From NCBI GenBank assembly GCA_022453515.1, contig JAJNNY010000006.1, forward strand, positions 930,001 to 994,000: a DNA stretch of 64,000 nt, in the 5' to 3' direction. Of this stretch, positions 46,155 to 58,848 are shown piece after piece. The position numbers were made by a program, and so were the translations under genes. The DNA comes from Astrocystis sublimbata (lineage: Eukaryota > Ascomycota > Sordariomycetes > Xylariales > Xylariaceae). The stretch's first letter is position 1, and each line of letters opens with the position of its first letter. The notes below the pieces were generated by a model. The model did not search any database. It saw only the letters and a program-made list of their open reading frames with translations, and was not told where the DNA came from.

Positions 46155-47660
46155 GGAGGACAATCACTACTCGAGGAACAGAGTCTCGTTGTGTTGGAGA
46201 GGAATACCTACGACGATCACACCGACGATATCATGCTGCATCTACGAACAGCTGGCCCGGCGCAACGAAGGAGCTTTACCGGCTTTGAAAGCTTGGCATT
46301 TCTGGGGGATTTGGGGGATTTGGGGAGGCCCCCTGGCGGTCCTTGGTTGCTGTAAATGATCGGGAAACCTACACCCCAGCATTATCACTCTTGATTTGCT
46401 GAGTTGGCATATGTATATGGGTTTGCAACACTTTCGTGCCGAAAAGGTTCGCAAAGAAAGCAAAGTGTCGAAGACTGGCTGCTTCCCTATCTATGCTAAC
46501 TGCGCCCAATCTATTTACTTGACGGTTGCGCGCTTGGTTTAGTGATCTTTATTAGCACGTTCTTCTGCCTTGCCGCCAACCGAGCTTAGTATTGCAGAGC
46601 ACCCTTAGGTGGAGTTCGAGTATGTAGCGCTGACATGTTAATCAATGCCCAGGCTCTGCCTGGAGTTCTGCCTTCGGGATCGAGCAAATAGGTGGTCTGA
46701 GCGAATACAAATTGGGCTTAAGACAGGTTGCGCTATGTCCGCCGGTGGGTGCTCTATTGCTTTGTTTCTCTTCACTGAACGTAAATCACCCACTTGCTGT
46801 AGGCCTCCATGTTGACTTTGTCCAGGTCACACCGATTATCCTGATAGGACGGATTCATCCTGTAACAGACCAGACCAGACCAGGAAGTCAGTCACACCAT
46901 GATATTCGCGAGCGATCAGCTCGTATACGATATAAGCGGGTTCGATTCACGACGGCACAGAGCCCCAAGCCGAGCATGCGAGCCATGCCGTAGTCTTCCT
47001 CTCTTGGTTCTCTCAGTATGGCAGGTCCGTTGATGATGATCTGGGCCTGGTTCTCTCGCCCGGCTTCCAGGCCGGTGAGGCAGGCGAGGCAGGCTAGGTC
47101 AATGGGCGGCACAGCACTACTTCGAACGCGCGCTGCCGCTCACCGCCGACTGTCATCATGCGTTGGACAAAGGCCGATTGGCCATGCACGCTGTTTTGCA
47201 GAAGCTGGTCCCCGGCAATGACTCAGCCCCGGAATCCTGGACCCCATCAAGATAATGCACGCCAGCGAGCCAGCGACTCTGCACCACCCCACATGGAGAT
47301 CTCCAGATTATAGGGCTGTACATTCGGCTGCCTCGCCGCCTCCTTGCAGCTCGGCAGGTCTGTGTCTTACCGCATCAGTCTGGCCGCCCTCGTAGATCTA
47401 GACTCCATACTAGGTAACTAAGCCAGGCAGACAGAGACGTTGTATGACACGGCTCAAAGACGTCTGACGTAGGAGTATTGGCTACTCGTGTATATAAATG
47501 ACGTGTCCGCGCCTGAATGAAAGATCAATTTCCAGAAGACTACAATTCTATACCAGTGTCTCTCGTATCTCGTCGTCTCATATTGCAAAGACGAGACAGC
47601 GGTATTCCCTGACAAACCAAACTCCTTCCCCCTCGCTACAGACTCGGTGAGCTATCAAAA
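46155..47660. promoter_or_regulatory. Divergent intergenic region, 1.5 kb
   Basis: Lies between two diverging genes and must contain both promoters. Plus strand 46303-46330 has G-runs (GGGGGATTT repeated) near the beta-lactamase-like start. A long pyrimidine-rich stretch precedes the ATPase ATG. No additional gene recognised. Confidence 0.5.
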
Positions 47661-50600
47661 ATGGCTAGAAACAAGAAGTCCTCCGGCAAACGTATGCCAC
47701 AGCCAAATTCACGCCATCAGATGCAGCTTAGGCAAGAAGCCGAGCGGCGGGCGAGGATCCTCGCCAACACGCGCCGCATCGCAGCGAAGTGGCGCCCCAA
47801 GATCCCCGAGGTTCGGAAGTGCAACTTTGAGAACTTCAAGAACCGCTTTCATGACCTCGACGAGAAGGACTATGCTATCGACGTCCTGAGTACGCCTCCC
47901 CTATCCAAATAGCCCCAGCCTTTTTTGTTGGTTACTGACCCTGGGCCATCGCAGTGGGTGGTTCTACTCTGCAATCTCAGATCCGACGTGAGCAGACAAC
48001 GCGCCGCAGGGAGAAGATCGCAGAGACTCGTCAGAACTACCTGATATCCATGGGCTTCGTGGAACAACCTCACCAACAAAGCCGACGCGCGGGCGCCGCT
48101 GAGGAGAAGGCCCGGAAGGACAAGAGGGCCGAGGTCTCGCAGACCAACGATACGCAGATCTGCCGCATCCGCATCCAGTCGCAGCCGGTCCTGGGACATC
48201 TGACCTTGATGCTTAACGACCAGGAACAGCGGTCCGCTCCTCGGACTTTTGTGCGACCCTTCAAGCCCCTCATCTACTTCCAGCCCAGGATGAAGGAGAT
48301 CCTCGCCACCCTGGAAGAGAAGTGGGCTGATGTCGAGGATCTGGAGGAAAGCTCACCCGAGAAGCCAGACAATGTAGCTTCCGACGAAGGCGAGTTTGTC
48401 GAAGCCACGGATGGTCAGGAGTCCGTGGCCGAAGACGACTCCCAAGACGAGAATGAGGATGATGAAGACGATGAAGACGATGATGATGACGACGACGACG
48501 ACGACTATGCAGAGTCAGTTGCTTCTATTGACTCCAACACCGAGGACCAAGACGGTATGATGGACAGTGTCGAGGCACTCCGCGATATGCGGTGCTACGT
48601 CAAGTTCATCGACGAAGAAATCATGCCCTTGTACAACCAGTTCAATGGCACGACAGCAGAACGGGTCAAGTTCGATGACCTATGGTCGTTGTTCCGCGTC
48701 GGTGACCTCATCAACATGCCAGCTGGCGGTGAGACCGCAAGTCGATACCACGAGATGTGGCGCATTTACCGCGTTGAACTTCCGGAGCAAGATGCCGAAT
48801 ACCCAGATCAATGGGGTGATTTTATTGTCGATGATGATATAGGAACCAAGAAGAAGACCACATTCAACATCTTCGCCTACTACATCGACCATGACGGCGA
48901 CGAGTTCGGTGCCGTGAGGCATACGTTCCGCATCCCGGTGTTCCCAGGTTAGTTGTTCTTGCCCCGACGTCCTTCCCCCAAATTCCAAGGTTGGCTCTCG
49001 TTATACCTGTCGCTATCTGGCACTCTTTTTCCGTTCTGGCGTGGCCAAGATTATTCACTAACATGCTGCCACTGGAAATAGGCGAGCGATTGATCGAGTC
49101 TCTGGAGGTTTTCCCGGTCCGGTATCGCCACGACCACCAGCAGCTATTGGCATCGCTCGTGAGCCGAGGGCGGAACTTCCAGAAGTTTCTCACCGACCGT
49201 CATCAATCCTACAACGCCTGGACTCTCACGCGTAACCCGCCGCTCGACGACGACAATGCGGAAGAGGAGGTTCTCAAAAATGACAAATACGAGCCGATGC
49301 GCCATCCCGAGTTCGTGGAGAGCGATGTCATCGTGGACATGGCCGAGGCGTACCAGAAGAACCCAGACTGGCGCCCTAGCTTCCACCACCTGACTCCCAA
49401 CAAGACAGGCAACATTGAATCGAGCAGCGATGACATGTACATCAAGCACTGGCTCGGCGGGAGCCGCCAGTCGCTCGCGTACAAGCAGATGGAGGTCGTC
49501 CAAACAGAAGACGGCATCGAGATGCGCCAGCGCCGCGAGAACCTGAACGTGGATAACTTCCTCAAGCAGCGGATGAAGGGCTCCAGACGCTATGAGAACG
49601 ACGCGAAAGCGCACGAGCTCCGCGACGAGGACCTCGTGCTGCTGCCGAAGCGCATGTTCGCGTACGCGCTGCGCGAGCGCCGCTTCGTGCCCGTCAGCCA
49701 CGTCTTCCTCAAACCCATCCGCCGCCAGCCCGGCGTGTTCGAGAGCCTCAAGATCCTGAAGGACTACAAGGACATTGTACGGGGTCTTGTCGCCTCCCAC
49801 TTCCAGCGCAAGGCCCTCGAGCGCCGCTACGTCGACATGTCGACCGAGGGCCCGAGCCAGGATCTCATCCAGAACAAGGGTCGCGGTCTGGTCGTGCTCC
49901 TTCACGGTGTGCCCGGTGTTGGCAAGACAGCGACGGCCGAGGCGGTGGCCATGGAGTACAAGAAGCCACTGTTTGTCATCACCTGCGGTGATCTCGGGCT
50001 CACACCCCATGAGGTCGAGGACTCGCTGTCCAACGTGTTCCGGCTTGCGCATCTGTGGGACTGCGTCCTTTTACTCGACGAAGCCGACGTGTTCCTTGCT
50101 CAGCGCTCCAAGCTCGACATGAAGCGCAACGCGCTCGTGTCCGTGTTCCTGCGCGTGCTCGAGTACTACAACGGCCTGCTGTTCCTAACAACGAACCGCG
50201 TCGGTACCATCGACGACGCCTTCAAATCGCGCATCCACATGTCGCTCTACTACCCGCCCCTCGACAAGATACAGACGCGCGACATCTTCCGCCTGAACAT
50301 CAACCGGCTGCGCGAGATCGAGACCCAGCGTACCGAGATGACGGGCGAGCCGAGCCTCGACATCAAGGAGTCGCAGATCCTCGACTTCGCCAGCAAGCAC
50401 TTCGAGGAAAACGCCCGGTCAACCGGCTGCTGGAACGGTCGCCAGATCCGCAACGCCTTCCAGATTGCTTCGAGTCTGGCGCATCACAACTACACCATCC
50501 AGACCGAGTCGGCACGCGAATTGGGCCAGCAGCCGCCTAGAGCACCAATCCTCGACCGTGACTTGTTTGAGAAGGTGCAGATGTCGACCACGTCCTTCGA

Positions 50601-50682
50601 TAGGCACATGAGTGACTCCAAAGGGTTTGACGGCGATCTGCCCCTACGCAGCACCTTTCATCAGGACAGCCGCTTTGAGTAA
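47661..50682 (+). CDS. AAA-family ATPase with N-terminal domain of unknown function
   Basis: Exons 47661..47889, 47955..48947 and 49082..50682 give 940 residues. The N-terminal 100 residues are strongly basic. An extremely acidic run (mostly D/E, about 245-280) is encoded by a GAT/GAC microsatellite at 48453-48507. The single AAA module has Walker A GVPGVGKT (683-690), Walker B LLLDEAD (737-743), sensor 1 FLTTNRVGTIDDAF and the second-region SRIH. This matches a large, poorly characterised fungal group of AAA proteins that carry a conserved N-terminal domain before the ATPase. It likely acts as an oligomeric remodelling ATPase, target unknown. The basic first exon could direct it to nucleus or mitochondria; I cannot decide which. 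Confidence 0.85.
48453..48507 (+). repeat. GAT/GAC/GAA triplet microsatellite in coding sequence
   Basis: Encodes the uninterrupted Asp/Glu run of the AAA ATPase. Triplet repeats of this kind change length without changing frame. Confidence 0.8.
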
Positions 50683-51253
50683 ACAGGGCGTTTTGCATGA
50701 TAACATGAGATCAACGACTTTTTTTTAAATCTGTTTCAGGGTAGATGCATAGTAAAATCAACATTGTACTGTAATCCTTCCTGCTCATGTGGAATGCTCA
50801 TTGTCTTGCGCGTCAAAAGCATGTGAATGTGCTGAGAAATCAATAATCGGCATTCATTCTAGATACATTGATCAATGACGTTGTATTAAAAATAAAAAAA
50901 GTATTGATTCATTATCATCCTATGATTGTGTCTATGTTGGTATCTTACGGTTCCACACCTCAAGTCTCGCCACCCTCCCAACTCCTATACATCATGTGAG
51001 GATGCAAGCCCCAAATAAAACATGCTCTGAGTGCGCCCGTATTCTACTGGAAAGTTGCGATTGTATCTCTCTCTTATCTTAGTTGCCAAGACTCAAGCTC
51101 GTACACTGCACTCATGGCATAGCAACTGCCAGAGGGGGGTTACTCGAAGAAGCTCTTACACTCGGGTATCCCAGTTTCCCACGCTATACAATACATACAT
51201 TATAAAGATACTTAAATATTAATAGGACCTCGGGATGTTCCGGGTTATTCTCA
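50683..51253. other. Convergent intergenic, no gene seen
   Basis: 3' ends of the ATPase and the RING-CH gene; AT-rich with an A-run at 50886. Confidence 0.5.
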
Positions 51254-52583
51254 TTAGTCATGAACATTGCGTCTTTCCGCGTTCTTTATCCTCCTGTAAG
51301 GGCGGTTCATCATCCTTCTATACTTGACATAGAGGAAGAAGACATCCTTCAGCACGACGAAGAGACAGCCGCCCACGAGACTTCGACCCCAGCGCTCTTG
51401 CAATAACCCTGTTGCCGAGGTCCACGGCAACTTAGTAACGAAGCGAGAAGGGAGAATGTAGCGCAGCACCTCGCCTGCTCCATAGCACACCCCTGGCCAC
51501 AGCAAGGCGCCAGCTATAAAGTTTATGGGCGACCGGCCAGCCGCGTCGGCGGCTCTCATTCGTTGCACGGCTCCATTATTGGGGTTCACGTCGTCATCGT
51601 CGGCTTCGCCAATCTGTATGTCGATCTCGAGATCAAGGATATTCATTGCCGGGGCGGGCTCGGGCAGCGGTACCACATCGTGGATCGCTTGGGATCCATG
51701 TTCAACGTTCATGGAGCGAGCCTGGGCGGCCCATGACTTTTCTAAGCGGTCGGCTACGGCTTTGTGGAGGTAGAAGTAGAAAGATTTCACAGCTGGATAG
51801 AGCGTGAAGACGCGGGCTGGGGACGGTGGCCAGGCATAAAGGTCGGATGTATGGTTGAACAATGCTGCGTACTGTTGCCGGAGCGTTAGCATAGGAAGCC
51901 CGATCCGCCGATGGGAGAGCGCAAGCAGTGAGACGGATTGCACATACCACCAGGGAGGCGGGGAGCGTGACGATGTCGCCTATGTTCATTCGGTTGACTA
52001 TCAGGGCGGGGGGTATCAGAGGAAGCATGGTGACGTGCACGAGGTTCAAGGTGGTGTCATGTTTGCTTCCAAGGAACAGGCGGGGTTTCACAGTCTCGGT
52101 CATCAAGAAATCCTGCAAAGCCGCAGGGCCGGCGAACCATGATATCACCTTGGCACCGTAGACAGAGCTGCTGACAAGCGCACCGGAGGCGATGAAGCCC
52201 AGCAGAATGCGCGGCGACCATCGTGAGAACTGGATGTTCAGGAAGTGGCTCAGGTGTACGGCAGGGTCGTAGCGGTCGGCGACGATGATGGGCGACTTGC
52301 AGACAGGGCATTGGATATCCTTGGCCTGGGCCTCGAGGTCGGTTACCCAAGCAAGCAGGCATTCCTGGTGGCCCTCGAGAGAGCACTGGCACGGGGTCGA
52401 CCAGTCGTCGGGCAGATCAGGCTCGGGCTCATCGACGAGGCAGACGAAGCACCGTCTTGTGCTGAGCGAAGGATCCGACTCGGAACTGGCGTGGGGTGCT
52501 GCGTCTGCAGATGCGGCGTCGGATGTGTCAGGCGTCTCGGTGTCGGTGGCAAGAAGGCTCGGCTCGGTGTCGTCGTCGGCCAT
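51254..52583 (-). CDS. RING-CH (MARCH-type) membrane E3 ubiquitin ligase
   Basis: Exons 52583..51948 and 51871..51254 encode 417 residues. An acidic N-terminus is followed by a C4HC3 RING-CH finger from C45 to about 98: RCFVCLVDEP, then CQCSLEGHQECLLAWV and CPVCKSPI. Several hydrophobic segments follow, at about 124-145, 180-205, 345-365 and 375-392. Membrane-bound RING-CH ligases ubiquitinate membrane proteins, as Doa10 and human MARCH proteins do; this one is much shorter than Doa10. A C-terminal hairpin is rich in Arg/Lys, suggesting a cytosolic tail. The intron was placed so that ASLV joins YAALFNHTSD in frame. Confidence 0.85.
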
Positions 52584-53191
52584 GGTGGACTATCCAGGCG
52601 GGGGTACCGGGCTAGAAGACGGTGACGATGGTGAGGGAGAAGTTGGTAGGGATGGTGTCGGTAATGTTGGTGTTGAGGTGGTGAGGTGGTAACCGTGGGC
52701 GCAGAATGCTCTATTATTGTTCTTGGCTATAACACTCTCATTGGTGATGTCTCAAAGTTTTTGTCTGTAGGTATGTGCAAGAATTGGCTAAACCTGACAC
52801 GTCTGTCCCCAATCTCGAAGTGTCGGAATCGCATCAGCAAGTACCAAGATACTTTACAAGGTTATGTTATGAGATCATCCCACACGACTAAACAGGAGGT
52901 ACCTGCAGGCTGCATGCCCTTCGAAGGTTTAGGTACCTAGGCCCGCCCCTAACATACCCAAGTGCGGGAGCCTCCTGTGGCGGTGCCCAGATAAATTACA
53001 TCTTTAGTAGTAAGTACCTAACCCATTCCTTCAACGACCTACCCACCACCCTAAGTTATTTATCTTGAAAACATAAGTTACCTACAGTCCAACCCATTGC
53101 TACCAAAACACTCTTCAAGCAAACCCGGGAGATTCTCGAGATGATCAATGCAGATGCATCAAAGGCAGCACGGTGACGTTGTGTGGTAACA
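52584..53191. other. Intergenic, no gene seen
   Basis: Promoter of the RING-CH gene and 3' side of the aminopeptidase gene. Contains GGTACCTAGG-type palindromic words near 52930-52942. Confidence 0.5.
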
Positions 53192-55158
53192 TCAGCGGAC
53201 TAGATACCGGCCATGGTACAGAGCGTCTTGCTCGTACAGCCCAGCAGCTTTGGTGCTTTCTCGTTCCGGGAATCCGTCGAAGGAGGCAGCAAATGTGGCA
53301 ACCGAGTGCGCAACAAGCTATCGCAAAGCCAATGTCAGTCCGCGCAATATGAACAGAAACCACCTGCGTGACTTACCTGCGTGTTCACGAGCCAGGCCGT
53401 CGCATTCACGTTGCCGACATCGTCGCAGAGCTGGTGGTAGCAAGGATCATACCAATCCCCTGCCTTGCCGCCGAACATCTTGGCCTCTTCCTTGGTCTTG
53501 ATGCCCTCAGCACCAGTAGCGATACCGCCACCTGGGATGCCGTTTCGGATGAATGCGTCGTAGTCGCTGCGACCGTCGAACGGGATGAAGGTATAGTTCA
53601 AGCCCTTGGACTTGTACCAGTCTACGTAAAGGTTGCGTAGTTGCTCCGAGCCCGCCGGGTTGGCTGCGTTAGTCGCGTTGTAAACCTGGTATGCAAAGTT
53701 CGGGCTGCCCATCATGTCGTAGTCCATGAATAGACGAATCTTCTTGTTCTCCTCTTCAGACAGATTGGCCACATAGTAATCGGAACCCAGGAGACCCTAT
53801 GAGTAAATGCCGTTAGCTTTTGCAGCTGCGTTTTTTCGGATACCGCGACCAATGACGTTTGCAGCTCAATCTCTGAGGATAGGACTCCAATTGGTTAACA
53901 AGGATGCTTACCTCCTCTTCGCCAGCCCACCAAGCGAATCGAACACAGTTCTTGACGCTGAAGTTCGTCAAATGAGTCGCCACTTCAAGCAAGGTAAGAC
54001 TACCAGAACCATCGTCTGCGGGTAACGCGTACTGTTAGTTAAGAGACCTCGACGCATGACAGTTTGAGTGCAGGCACTTTGGGGTATCCGTAACTTGAAC
54101 GTTCCGGTTGAAGGTGCAACTTGGTCAAGGACAGCAAAGAAGCTGACAGCCCCCAGCTAGGATTCCGTAATTACCTACCATTAATACCTGGGCCTTCCCC
54201 GACACTGTCGCTGTGGCCTCCGAGCATAACACAGTTGTCTGGATCTCCTCCAACTGTTTGAGCGACGATATTAGTCGTGTTGATGGTAGACACGACCGAA
54301 TCAATAAAGGCGATGGAATCCACAGCCTCGCCTGCCTTCAGTTTTTTCAGCACCGGTTCGGCGTCTGTACCGGATAGCCCAAACGTCGGAACGTGATGGG
54401 CAGTAGGTGTTCCAAGAGTACCACTCAACCCATCCGGGTTACTGTTGAACACAACGGCAGCGATAGCGCCCGCTCTGCCTGCAAAGTCGGACTTGGTGCC
54501 AAACGGACAGGTTCCGCGCTTGATGAAGGCGATCTTGCCCTTCAGCTTGTTTGGGTAGTCCGAAGCATCGCAACCTTCGTTGTCCACAAGCCCCAGGTCA
54601 CCATAAACCGGCTCCTTCCCAGGGGTGGGGGGTGTCAACGACATCGGAGATGCCGACTCAGGCACCGTGTGACCCAGCACAAGACGGGATTGGAACACCT
54701 GGCCCATGACGGCTGGGAAAGCCTGCGTGGAAGACGTATAGTAGCCTCCTAGGCTGTCCAGCTTGGCGGAGACATACTCCAGAGTTCGTCGATGTCCTGC
54801 GTTGGCGTCAGTTATCGGTATGATACATCGCCCGGCCCCCCTTGACACGCATCCATATCCATTCACACAAAAGTTGTTTATAGCTGAGAACGTACGTACC
54901 TTCACTCCCAATAACGCGCGTCGGGTGCCCAAACTCTTCTTCGGACGATTTAGCAAGATCGTACAGAGAATTTGCATGCTCGAAAAGGCTGTCGATGCTG
55001 ATTTGGGCCTGAAGTGACTTGGAGTCAACCAAGGGCTTGTGTCCGGTCTTATCAGTTCCTAACAGCACATCATCAGGCTGGGACAGCAAAGGCTTCTGGA
55101 GCTGTGCCGAGACAGCTCCAATGGTGGCTATCAGTGATAGCCGAGAGAGTCCAACCAT
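53192..55158 (-). CDS. Secreted M28 aminopeptidase with PA domain
   Basis: Five exons, 55158..54900, 54796..54179, 54015..53912, 53796..53377 and 53317..53192, give 508 residues. The signal peptide is MVGLSRLSLIATIGAVSAQ. A protease-associated (PA) domain spans about 140-255 (GKIAFIKRGTCPF, HHVPTFGLSG). Zinc ligands and catalytic residues of M28 are present across the joined exons: GGHSDSV, NDDGSG, WAGEEEG with the tandem acid pair, DYDMMG and the late YHQLCDD. Such leucyl/Y-type aminopeptidases release N-terminal residues from peptides outside the cell for nutrition. Several N-x-S/T sites fit secretion. The last 41 residues come from a small separate exon and are less certain. Confidence 0.9.
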
Positions 55159-57460
55159 CTTGTCACGTTTGTTCGAAGGCTTGTAGAGTACAACTTTCCG
55201 TGCAAGAAGACAGATAAACGAAGAAGGCAAGGCCTACACAATAACGCGTGTTTACTTGCGATACCGGCAATTACTTAGTAGCTCTTATCTGTAACCAGGG
55301 GACCACGGGATGACGCTCAGCTACTCCATAATTCGGATCATTTCTCTTCTGGGTTAGGCTAAAACCGCGACCCCAGCTTCCTATATGGGGCCAGGCACTA
55401 GAACGCGTCTTCATGACTAACGCGCAATCATCACTGCAGAATGGTTGTTCGCAAATAATTGTCTGATTTTAGTATTAACTGTCTCAAATAATATCCGAGA
55501 CAACAACATCATTACTGTTATATCATCGCATGCTGGTCTGGGGTAAGTAAATGTTGAAACTATTTCACAATTTGAAGTTAGAGACAGCTAAGGCTGGTAT
55601 ATATAACTGAAGTTCAAACACATGCAACATCATATTCTTATCATTTCCGAAAAAAGTGACGAGGCACGGCTTGAATTGGACGAGGATCGCCAAGTTTAAA
55701 TCTCAAGATTTGCTATCTCAACCAACTACCCACTTCCCCTATAGCAGCGACAGCTGAAGTATAACATTGCTCTAGAATATCAATAATGCATAATTAGGTA
55801 GCAATACCCCGAGTTGTCTATGTTGTCTTTGATAAAACATATTGACAGTATCACGACAAGTGATACGGATCACGAGCATCCAGGAAGACGAATATCAACA
55901 GTACCAATAAGCTTCATAGCTAAACGGCTATACCCCGGCATTTGGATCAAACTACATTGTTTTGATGTGTGAATACTTACACCGCCTAGTTTTTCGGGAT
56001 AGAAAGGGGCTGTTCCAGGAGTTATTTATGATAATGACTAGATATCCAAATACACCGCAGCTCCCCAGTGCTTCTTGTGACCATTTCATGTCTTCTTACA
56101 CGCTCCATAATGTAGATCATCAATACGAATTCTTATAATGTAATGCAAAATCATAAGTCAATATTCAAGTTGATGGATTATTCTGGTTATATGTAGTGGG
56201 CGACATTCGAGGTGAAGAATACGGAATACAATGCTATTAGTGGTTGCTAATGAAATGAAATACGAGAGGCGGAACATATGATCCCTTTCATTTATTTACT
56301 AGATTAAGATTCCCTTAAATGCAAGCGAGATATTTATTCCTTGATGATCTCAATGAGAACGACATTGTTTCCACTACCAATTTATACTGTTCTTAAACGT
56401 TACTGCAATGGTATCACTTTGCCATTAACCTGTTTGGACTACTACTACTTATAAGAACCGTTTAATTACCGTTTCCCCAGAATTCCATTATCCTCCCATT
56501 ACCTTACTGTTTGCTTTGATTAGGTAGCTGGGAGGCTATGCGCATCGTGTCAAAGCAACTATCACGGTTCTATATATAAGTGGTTGCAGACGGTCCACTC
56601 CTCCAAGTTGACAACGTTCTGTCTTTTGATGGTGTAGTGGTTTAGAGCTGCAGACCCGAACTGTCACGGCAACCAAATAATTAAATTTCAGCTGGGAAAG
56701 CCTTTCTCATTAACCGCCAACACTCAGTAGGCATCCCTCAGGGTAGCCTTTAACGCACCTCTAGCCATTCAGCTGTAGTACCAGCCGGTAAGCATAGCCC
56801 CAACCATTTCAATGCCTTGGTTGTACAATATCCCTTGCTTCATACAGAGATAACAATGAACCATCTACACCTAGCCTTCCATTTCCGCTGAAACATCCCC
56901 AATCCATTCGATGACAATTCCCGACTGATTCCCTGGGGTTTTTATATGCACCTCCCTTTCATCCTTAAACCTTGCTTTTCGGGCGGTGAAGCCGGTCACG
57001 CTCAACCAGCCTCGCTCTGATTAACTCACTGCCCAACTCTAATTGTCTGTTGCCACCTCGTCGGTAGGTATTAAGCCACCTGTCTACTTCACCCCACATC
57101 TGTAGGTGTGTGTCTGGTTTTATTTCGCCTTATATTTTCCCCATACCTACCTCCTCTGATATCCACAATTCACGTCGACTGCAAGCTCTTCTGGTGCTTA
57201 TTTGTATTACCAGACGGACCGACTTCACAGCTACCACCCTCCCTCACCTTTACCGAAAACCCTCATCTCCTCAACCTAGTGCATAACTCTTCAAAGTTAT
57301 CAGCTAGCTCGTATAACTACCAACTTTGCCGCAGCGCCTCGGGTAAGCTTGACGCTCACTTTATGTTGTTAGCTTCTGCTGATTACTTACAGGCTTGGTC
57401 ATATCTGCACCCATTCACCCTTCCAATATCACTTGCTCTCAACGCTTCTGCCTTCCGACC
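55159..57460. other. Intergenic, 2.3 kb, AT-rich
   Basis: No recognisable gene on either strand. A long pyrimidine-rich stretch (57060-57300) upstream of the next ATG looks like promoter and 5' UTR. A probable 50-nt 5' UTR intron lies at 57343..57392 (GTAAGC, GCTGATT, ACAG). Confidence 0.45.
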
Positions 57461-58006
57461 ATGCCTCCATTATCCGAGACGGATGTCCACATCGTGGATT
57501 CTCCCCCGCCTTCCTACGACGAGAGTCAAAATACTGTCGCGAATGTTCCGGGCAGCACTCAGTCCAGATTGCTCCTCTCGTCCAATGGGTCTCCCGCAGT
57601 GTTGAATGCAGCGACTGCCCAGCAACTTGCTGCTTACCACGAAGATTGGGCTGCTACAAGAAGAGCCCTCGGTCGCACCCAACCTGCTATGGACATACTG
57701 CCTGCTGGAGAGGCCATGGGGCAACACCAAAGTGGCCCACCTGCATATGCGGACACTCGTACACATCACCATTATAGATCCAGTCATCGTGTGGAATTCT
57801 GGAGAAATATGAAGCGATCCACGGCGCACCGCCTTGCTTCAACCGGGAAGGCGCTCAAATATCCTGTCCGTTGGGTCGGGAGGGTGGGCTACATCGTGCT
57901 CCATCTTCTCTATGTCCTCGTCAAGGGAGCCTTCGAATGCGTGGTCGGGAGTTGGTTAATTTTGGATCTTTTGGTCCTCCCCGGTCTGATTGAAGACTGG
58001 AATTAA
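57461..58006 (+). CDS. Small membrane protein with two PPxY motifs
   Basis: 181 residues from ATG 57461 (ACCATGCCTCC, better placed than the in-frame 57395). Two proline-tyrosine motifs stand in the hydrophilic part, PPSY at 16-19 and PPAY at 93-96. Such motifs are bound by WW domains of Nedd4/Rsp5-type E3 ligases. A His/Arg-rich stretch follows, then a basic segment (about 110-140) and a 30-residue hydrophobic region (about 143-176), ending EDWN. The layout is that of a small adaptor that tethers Rsp5 to a membrane, but I recognise no named family. The upstream leader probably contains a UTR intron. Confidence 0.6.
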   Translation: MPPLSETDVHIVDSPPPSYDESQNTVANVPGSTQSRLLLSSNGSPAVLNAATAQQLAAYHEDWAATRRALGRTQPAMDILPAGEAMGQHQSGPPAYADTRTHHHYRSSHRVEFWRNMKRSTAHRLASTGKALKYPVRWVGRVGYIVLHLLYVLVKGAFECVVGSWLILDLLVLPGLIEDWN

Positions 58007-58848
58007 CAGGAGAACAGCACAATGTAAAACACAATGAACAGCAACGACCCAAATTAAAAATGAGAAGAAAACTCACCAACCCAAAAAGGCTCCGGTCATT
58101 GTTTCCGTCAGTGAAGGCTTCTCATATGTTTGATGTCGCCGCTGAATATGTCAAGTCTTCAGTCGTGGTTGACATACATCATGATGAATCCGATGATGAA
58201 CGCTATCAGCTCGACTGCAGTGACTCGCCAACATCACACTTGTTCATGTTATAGGATCACAAAGTACGCAATGAGTCATGTACCACCACTCTATACCACC
58301 ACACTGTGCAACTAGCCTAGCATGGAGCATGGAGCATGAGAGAATCGGTGGTTTTTAGAAGGAGCAGACATCTACCGCGAAGCGACATCTGGTCATTTGA
58401 AAAGATCATTATACATTAAGGAATCGAAAGTTGTTCGAATGTGATACCAAGGACAATGAAGTTATGGTGCAACTGCCTGTTCATGACAAGACGAGTAATA
58501 ACACATATTTTCCATCACCACCAAGATGCCATGCATGTCTGCGTCGTCGCGTGCCGCCAGGTGAATCCTTCGATCCCCTCCGTGAAACCCAGCTTCGGCT
58601 CCTCAAATCCCCTCTCGGTTCTGGAATGCCACACACGGCGGCTTTCCTGTCCTACCTGGCAGTGACACCAGCCTCGTGCGTGCGTGTAGACTTACGTACA
58701 CGTGTACTTACCTCCTACCTACATGTGCGTACCTAATATCTATCACCTTGCGTAGGCCTAAAGCGACGAAGTCCTCGTGAATTTGCATACCAGAACCCGC
58801 CCCTTCTGCCAGCCTCAACACCATCAACCCAACCGAGGTCCCCTTAAA
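58007..58848. other. Intergenic, no gene seen
   Basis: Short overlapping ORFs only. Contains the small tandem CATGGAGCATGGAG at 58321 and TACCTCCTACCTACATG-type words near 58709. Confidence 0.45.

Noticed and set aside
46930..46965. GGGTTCGATTC resembling a tRNA T loop
   Set aside because: The flanking bases do not form a T stem and no A box lies upstream at the right distance.
49144..50052. A 302-codon minus-strand frame opposite the AAA ATPase
   Set aside because: Same cause; the plus strand carries Walker A and B motifs and a clear exon structure.
56628..56690. A-box-like TGGTGTAGTGGTTTA suggesting a tRNA or SINE head
   Set aside because: No B box, no pairing acceptor stem and no plausible anticodon arm.
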